Below, piece by piece: positions 57,658 through 60,658 of a DNA stretch of 60,658 nucleotides. Numbering within the stretch: position 1 is the stretch's first letter; each line of letters begins with the position of its first letter. The notes below the pieces were generated by a model. That model saw only the letters and a list, made by a program, of their open reading frames with translations. It did no database searches and was not told where the DNA came from. Origin of the DNA: Novosphingobium sp. 28-62-57 (GTDB taxonomy: Bacteria > Pseudomonadota > Alphaproteobacteria > Sphingomonadales > Sphingomonadaceae); the NCBI GenBank assembly GCA_002256985.1, contig NCGO01000016.1:1-60658 (forward strand). The letters run 5' to 3'. The position numbers were made by a program, and so were the translations under genes.

Positions 57658-59832
57658 TCAAAAACTAAACCGCGCACTCAGCCGGAAATCGCGCCCGAAC
57701 AGCGGGGCCACATCCTTCAAGAAGCTGGTGTGGCGGCGTGCCTCCACATCGAAGATATTGTTGGCCTGCAGCATCAGCGTGGTGGGCGACCCTGCGCCAA
57801 ACGGCTTCCACGAGATGCTGGCATTGACCATGGTCCAGGCCGGCGTTTCGGTTTCGAACGAGGCGATGCGGCGCTGCGCCGTGGCATGTTCGACTTCCAC
57901 CCGGCCACCAACCGCGCTGCCGCTGGCTTCCAGCCCGCCGATCAGGCGCAGCGGCGGAATGCGCGGCACCGCCCCGCCGCCGTTCAACACATCGGCGCGC
58001 GTGTAATCGACCAACCCAGTCGCCTCGAACCGCGTATCGCCCATCTGCGCCAGCGTCACCGCGCCTTCCACTTCAAAGCCATAGAAGCGCGCGTCGGCCT
58101 GCGCATATTGGAACACTGGCAGCTCGTCCTCTTCCGCGCCGGTGGGGTTGAGGAAGATGTAGTTGTCGAACCGGTTGATGAAGCCTGCCACTTCGATTCG
58201 CCATCCTTGGCTAGACCCGCGCAGCACGGCTTCGGCACCCAGCTGGCGCTCCTTGCGAAAATCGGGACTGCCGATTTCGAACGCGCGCGTGGCGGCGTGG
58301 GCACCGTTGGCATACAGCTCTTCGGCCGAAGGCGCACGCTCACTGCGCGCCCCGCTCAACGCCAAGCGGAAACCGCCGCCCAGATTAACCGAACCGCCCA
58401 ACGACAGCGACACCGAGTCAAACGAACGCTCCCGCCCGATCACGGCAGACTTCACATTGGTATGTTCGTACCGCGCGCCGCCTTCCAGCCGCGCGACGCC
58501 CAGATCGAATTCCTGCAACGTGAACAGGCCGATTTGCCGCGTCTCGTTGGCCGGGATATAGGCCTCCTCACCCACCGCGCTGAAATTGCGGCTGAAATAC
58601 TGCACACCGCTCGCGCCCTGCCAGCCGCCCTGTTCGGCCTGCACCAGTTCGGCGCGCGCTTCCCAGCTCTTGTTGAAAAAGCTGGTGCCGATCTCGCCCG
58701 TCGATTCGATCTCGTCATGGCGATAATCGGCCCAGCCGCCGCGCAGCTTCAGTTCCTTGAACGCACCGCCCAATGGCACCGCACCGCGCACGTCCACGCG
58801 GGTCTGGCGCATGTTGAGCGTGATGTCCTCGTGGCCATGCCCTTCATGGTCATGGCCTTCTTCATGATCATGGTCCTCGTCGTGGTCATCATCATGATGT
58901 TCGATCTCAAGCCCGTTGGGAATGCCATAGCGGTTTTCCAGATGGCTCACCGCAAAGCCGAAGTTCGCTCCATCCTGCCCGATCCAGCCAAGACCACCGG
59001 CCACATCCCATGTGCGCGCCGCCGTGTTGCCCAAACGCCCGCGCGCCAGCGATTCCCCGGCCACTTCGCCGCCTTCTTCCGCCGCTTCCTCGCGCAGATG
59101 CTCGCTGAACACGAAGCCCCCGGTGCGGTAATTGCCCGATTCGAAGAAGCTGCCATCGGCATGTGCCACGAACCCGCCACCCAGCGGCGCATTGACCGAG
59201 GCTGCGATGTTCCGCTCTTCGGCGGCAGAGGCGAGACCCGCCACGGCATCGACATGCGGCCCCGCCTCGGGCACTTCACGCGGAATGCGCAGATCGCGCA
59301 TGTTCACCACGCCGCCAATCGCGCCAGACCCATAAAGCAGCGCGGCAGGCCCGCGCAGGATCTCGATCCGGTCCGCCAGCAGCGGATTCACTGCCACGGC
59401 ATGGTCGACCGATGTGTTGGACACGTCAAAGCTGCCGATCCCGTCGGTCAGCACGCGCACCCGCTCGGCATCCAGCCCGCGCAGGATCGGGCGCGAGGCG
59501 TTGGGGCCAAAGAACGTGGACGAAACGCCGGGCTGGCGCGCCAGCGTCTCGCCAATGGTGGACCGCTGCTGCAATTGCAGGTCATCACCCTGCAGCACAG
59601 TCACCGCTGTGGCCACCAGTTGCCGGTCACGCGCATAAGGTGCCGAAACCACGATTTCGGTGGAAGTAACGGAGTGCCCATCGGCCCGCCCATCAGCTCG
59701 CCTATCAGCCCTATTGGCAGTCTGATCAGCCTCTGTCGCCGCGGCTGCAGCGGGTGCCTCTGAGGCATAGGAAGACGGAGCCATGGCAAGACCGCTTAGA
59801 GCCGAACTGCCGAGCAGAGCGAGTAAACGCAT
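57658..59832 (-). CDS. ZnuD-like TonB-dependent outer membrane receptor with metal-binding loop
   Basis: A 724-residue receptor. A signal peptide ends near YASEA (residue 24). A short Arg/Asp-rich repeat (about 41-52) is followed by the TonB box region STEIVVSA and the plug (QLVATAVTVLQGDDL, RPILRGLDAERVRVLTDGIG, EILRGPAALLYGSGAIGGVV). A 22-strand barrel ends in RLSARFSF with the terminal aromatic. An external loop at residues 310-336 is made almost only of His, Asp, Glu and Gly (EHHDDDHDEDHDHEEGHDHE). Such loops occur in ZnuD zinc receptors, so zinc import is the likely role. ATG 59832 follows AGGA. A palindrome like a Zur site lies about 80 bases upstream. Confidence 0.88.
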   Translation of the reverse strand: MRLLALLGSSALSGLAMAPSSYASEAPAAAAATEADQTANRADRRADGRADGHSVTSTEIVVSAPYARDRQLVATAVTVLQGDDLQLQQRSTIGETLARQPGVSSTFFGPNASRPILRGLDAERVRVLTDGIGSFDVSNTSVDHAVAVNPLLADRIEILRGPAALLYGSGAIGGVVNMRDLRIPREVPEAGPHVDAVAGLASAAEERNIAASVNAPLGGGFVAHADGSFFESGNYRTGGFVFSEHLREEAAEEGGEVAGESLARGRLGNTAARTWDVAGGLGWIGQDGANFGFAVSHLENRYGIPNGLEIEHHDDDHDEDHDHEEGHDHEGHGHEDITLNMRQTRVDVRGAVPLGGAFKELKLRGGWADYRHDEIESTGEIGTSFFNKSWEARAELVQAEQGGWQGASGVQYFSRNFSAVGEEAYIPANETRQIGLFTLQEFDLGVARLEGGARYEHTNVKSAVIGRERSFDSVSLSLGGSVNLGGGFRLALSGARSERAPSAEELYANGAHAATRAFEIGSPDFRKERQLGAEAVLRGSSQGWRIEVAGFINRFDNYIFLNPTGAEEDELPVFQYAQADARFYGFEVEGAVTLAQMGDTRFEATGLVDYTRADVLNGGGAVPRIPPLRLIGGLEASGSAVGGRVEVEHATAQRRIASFETETPAWTMVNASISWKPFGAGSPTTLMLQANNIFDVEARRHTSFLKDVAPLFGRDFRLSARFSF

Positions 59833-59911
59833 GAAATCCTGTCCTTTCGAGTTGGCCTGTTGCAAATGCCTTGGCATCAGGTTTCGATCGGCTCCTTAGC
59901 CTCCACTCCTT

Positions 59912-59930
59912 ATTGATACAAGATATCATT
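59912..59930. promoter_or_regulatory. Candidate Zur operator upstream of the TonB receptor
   Basis: ATTGATA (59912-59918) and TATCATT (59924-59930) form a 7-base inverted repeat with one mismatch around CAAGA. Read on the minus strand, GTAATGATATCTTGTATCAA resembles the remembered alphaproteobacterial Zur box (ATGTTATAnTATAACAT type). It lies in the AT-rich promoter region of the ZnuD-like gene. Zinc control is inference. Confidence 0.45.
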
Positions 59931-60001
59931 ACAAACTCGGACAAGACAATTGTTTGCGAAGATGCCGCGCCAGCCCCCGTTGGTTCGACAAGGCGCTCTG
60001 A

Positions 60002-60033
60002 TGTTGATTTCCACTGAGAATTGACCCGGGTGG
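60002..60033. mobile_element. Probable terminal end of an IS21-type element (remnant)
   Basis: TGTTGATTTCCACTGAGAAT followed by TGACCCGG resembles the ends of IS21-family elements as I remember them. Only this end is present: no istA/istB genes follow, and the IS5-type remnant begins within about 20 bases. Confidence 0.4.
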
Positions 60034-60560
60034 TTGTGGGTTCGGTGCCGCCCATGACGGGCGCGTCCAACCGTGATGAACGCGAGGCGATCAAGTCCGG
60101 CATGAGCGCGAAGGAGATTTGGCCCGACGAGCCGACCAAGGCCGCGCAGAAGGACATCGATGCGCACTGGACGCTCAAGATTGGCGGCAAAGTGCGGTAT
60201 CGTGCGGATGGCACGCCGTTGCCCGCGATCGCCCTACCGGTCTTCGGCTATAAATCCCATATCAGCATTGATCGGCGCCTCGGCTTCATCCGGGAGATGG
60301 CGGTAACTTCAGCATCGGCGGCGGACAGGCGGCTTCTCCAGCAAGTCGTGAGCACGCAGAACACGGGCTCCGAGGTCTAGGCTGACAGCGCCTATCGCTC
60401 AAAGCGTAACGAGAAGTGGTTGTTTGATCGAATGCTGACATCCCGAATTCACCGGCGCAAACCCAAGGGTAAGTCCATGCCGACGGCAACCGCGCGGGCC
60501 AACGCCGCAAAATCGACTATCTGCGCTCATGTCGAACACGGCTTCGCCCATCAGAAAAAC
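60021..60560 (+). pseudogene. IS5-family transposase remnant with an in-frame stop, cut by a second element
   Basis: One reading frame encodes IS5-type DDE transposase sequence: YRADGTPLPAIALPVFGYKS, HISIDRRLGFIREMAVTSAS, then after a TAG at 60378-60380 it continues ADSAYRSKRNEKWL, SRIHRRKPKGKSMP and AHVEHGFAHQKN. The TAG most likely replaced a TGG (Trp of the WADSAYRS motif). The N-terminal part with the first catalytic Asp is missing, replaced by unrelated sequence before about 60190. The C-terminal end is lost at 60560, where an IS21-like end begins. The gene is therefore non-functional. Confidence 0.8.
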
Positions 60561-60658
60561 TGTGGATCGGCGTGCAAAAAGGACCCCGTTAGCGGGGTGA
60601 TCGGCGTCTAAAAGGGACCCCTCATTTCGATGGTTTAAGCAGCTGGCTGGATTTTCAG
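60561..60658. mobile_element. IS21-family element end (runs off the window)
   Basis: The end TGTGGATCGGCGTGCAAAAA starts at 60561 directly after the broken transposase. The unit GATCGGCGT-nn-AAAAGGACCCC occurs twice, at 60565-60587 and 60599-60621, a repeated transposase-binding layout typical of IS21 ends. Its istA/istB genes would lie beyond the right edge. Confidence 0.65.

Noticed and set aside
57601-59763. 720-codon plus-strand frame across the TonB receptor
   Set aside because: It begins inside the family B repeat, is antisense to a receptor with clear motifs, and has antisense-like composition.
60378-60380. TAG in the transposase as programmed readthrough
   Set aside because: The element also lacks its N-terminal catalytic part and its end, so simple decay explains the stop better.

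Overview
The window looks like a chromosomal segment of an alphaproteobacterium of the order Sphingomonadales, most likely Novosphingobium. The bases are GC-rich with strong codon bias. The ABC exporter at 4367-6193 matches, from memory, the crystallised Novosphingobium aromaticivorans Atm1 almost residue for residue and has the same 608-residue length. Gene pairs such as ubiquinol-cytochrome c chaperone + DUF177, TIGR02186 + TauE and the serC-serA operon with its alphaproteobacterial serC leader RNA fit this placement. No database search was possible, so product names rest on recognised motifs, remembered families and gene order.

Layout. 0.2-3.3 kb: cell-surface polysaccharide genes (flippase, family 2 glycosyltransferase, methyltransferase). 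3.4-13.9 kb: housekeeping and stress genes: retropepsin-like protease, Atm1 exporter, AAC(3)-I-like acetyltransferase, HslVU protease, BamE, cytochrome bc1 chaperone, DUF177, a MATE transporter and a HerA-like ATPase. 14-18.3 kb: TIGR02186/TauE membrane pair and an NfrA/NfrB-like pair. 18.6-19.1 kb: Dps. 19.2-28.1 kb: a type II secretion operon read on the minus strand in the order C-D-E-F-G-L-M-N. It has no minor pseudopilin genes H-I-J-K, and a dispersed repeat lies in frame inside gspG. 28.3-34.5 kb: Nudix hydrolase, DinB, Bcr/CflA-type transporter, GGDEF-EAL protein, LysR regulator, ApaG. 34.6-40.7 kb: recO, leuB, a polyprenyl-phosphate sugar synthase/GtrA fusion, DUF2238, a PMT-type glycosyltransferase, metZ. 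40.8-46.2 kb: UbiK, TspO, TlyA, a lipoprotein, a micro-ORF with an extreme ribosome binding site, ilvE, an SDR dehydrogenase and a small lipoprotein. 46.2-55.3 kb: siroheme-type protein, lysA, an LptM-like lipoprotein, argH, a TlpA-type thioredoxin, serC, serA, hisZ. 55.4-60.7 kb: an atypical hypothetical gene, an alpha/beta hydrolase, a ZnuD-like TonB receptor with a candidate Zur site, and a graveyard of IS5- and IS21-type insertion sequence remnants.

Amino-acid biosynthesis is prominent (leuB, ilvE, metZ, lysA, argH, serC, serA, hisZ), but the genes are scattered rather than in one operon. Several short dispersed repeat families lie between genes: GC-rich paired hairpins, a TCGAC-type inverted repeat, a CTTCGACAGGCTCAG-type repeat and an ATTGCGAG-type repeat. 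Many neighbouring genes overlap as ATGA, GTGA or TTGA, which suggests translational coupling.

The most unusual observations are: the 18-codon ORF at 43386 with 14 bases complementary to the 3' end of 16S rRNA; the repeat-encoded extension of the gspG leader combined with the missing gspHIJK; the abrupt change of codon use in the last third of serC; and the His/Asp-rich TonB receptor with its upstream palindrome.
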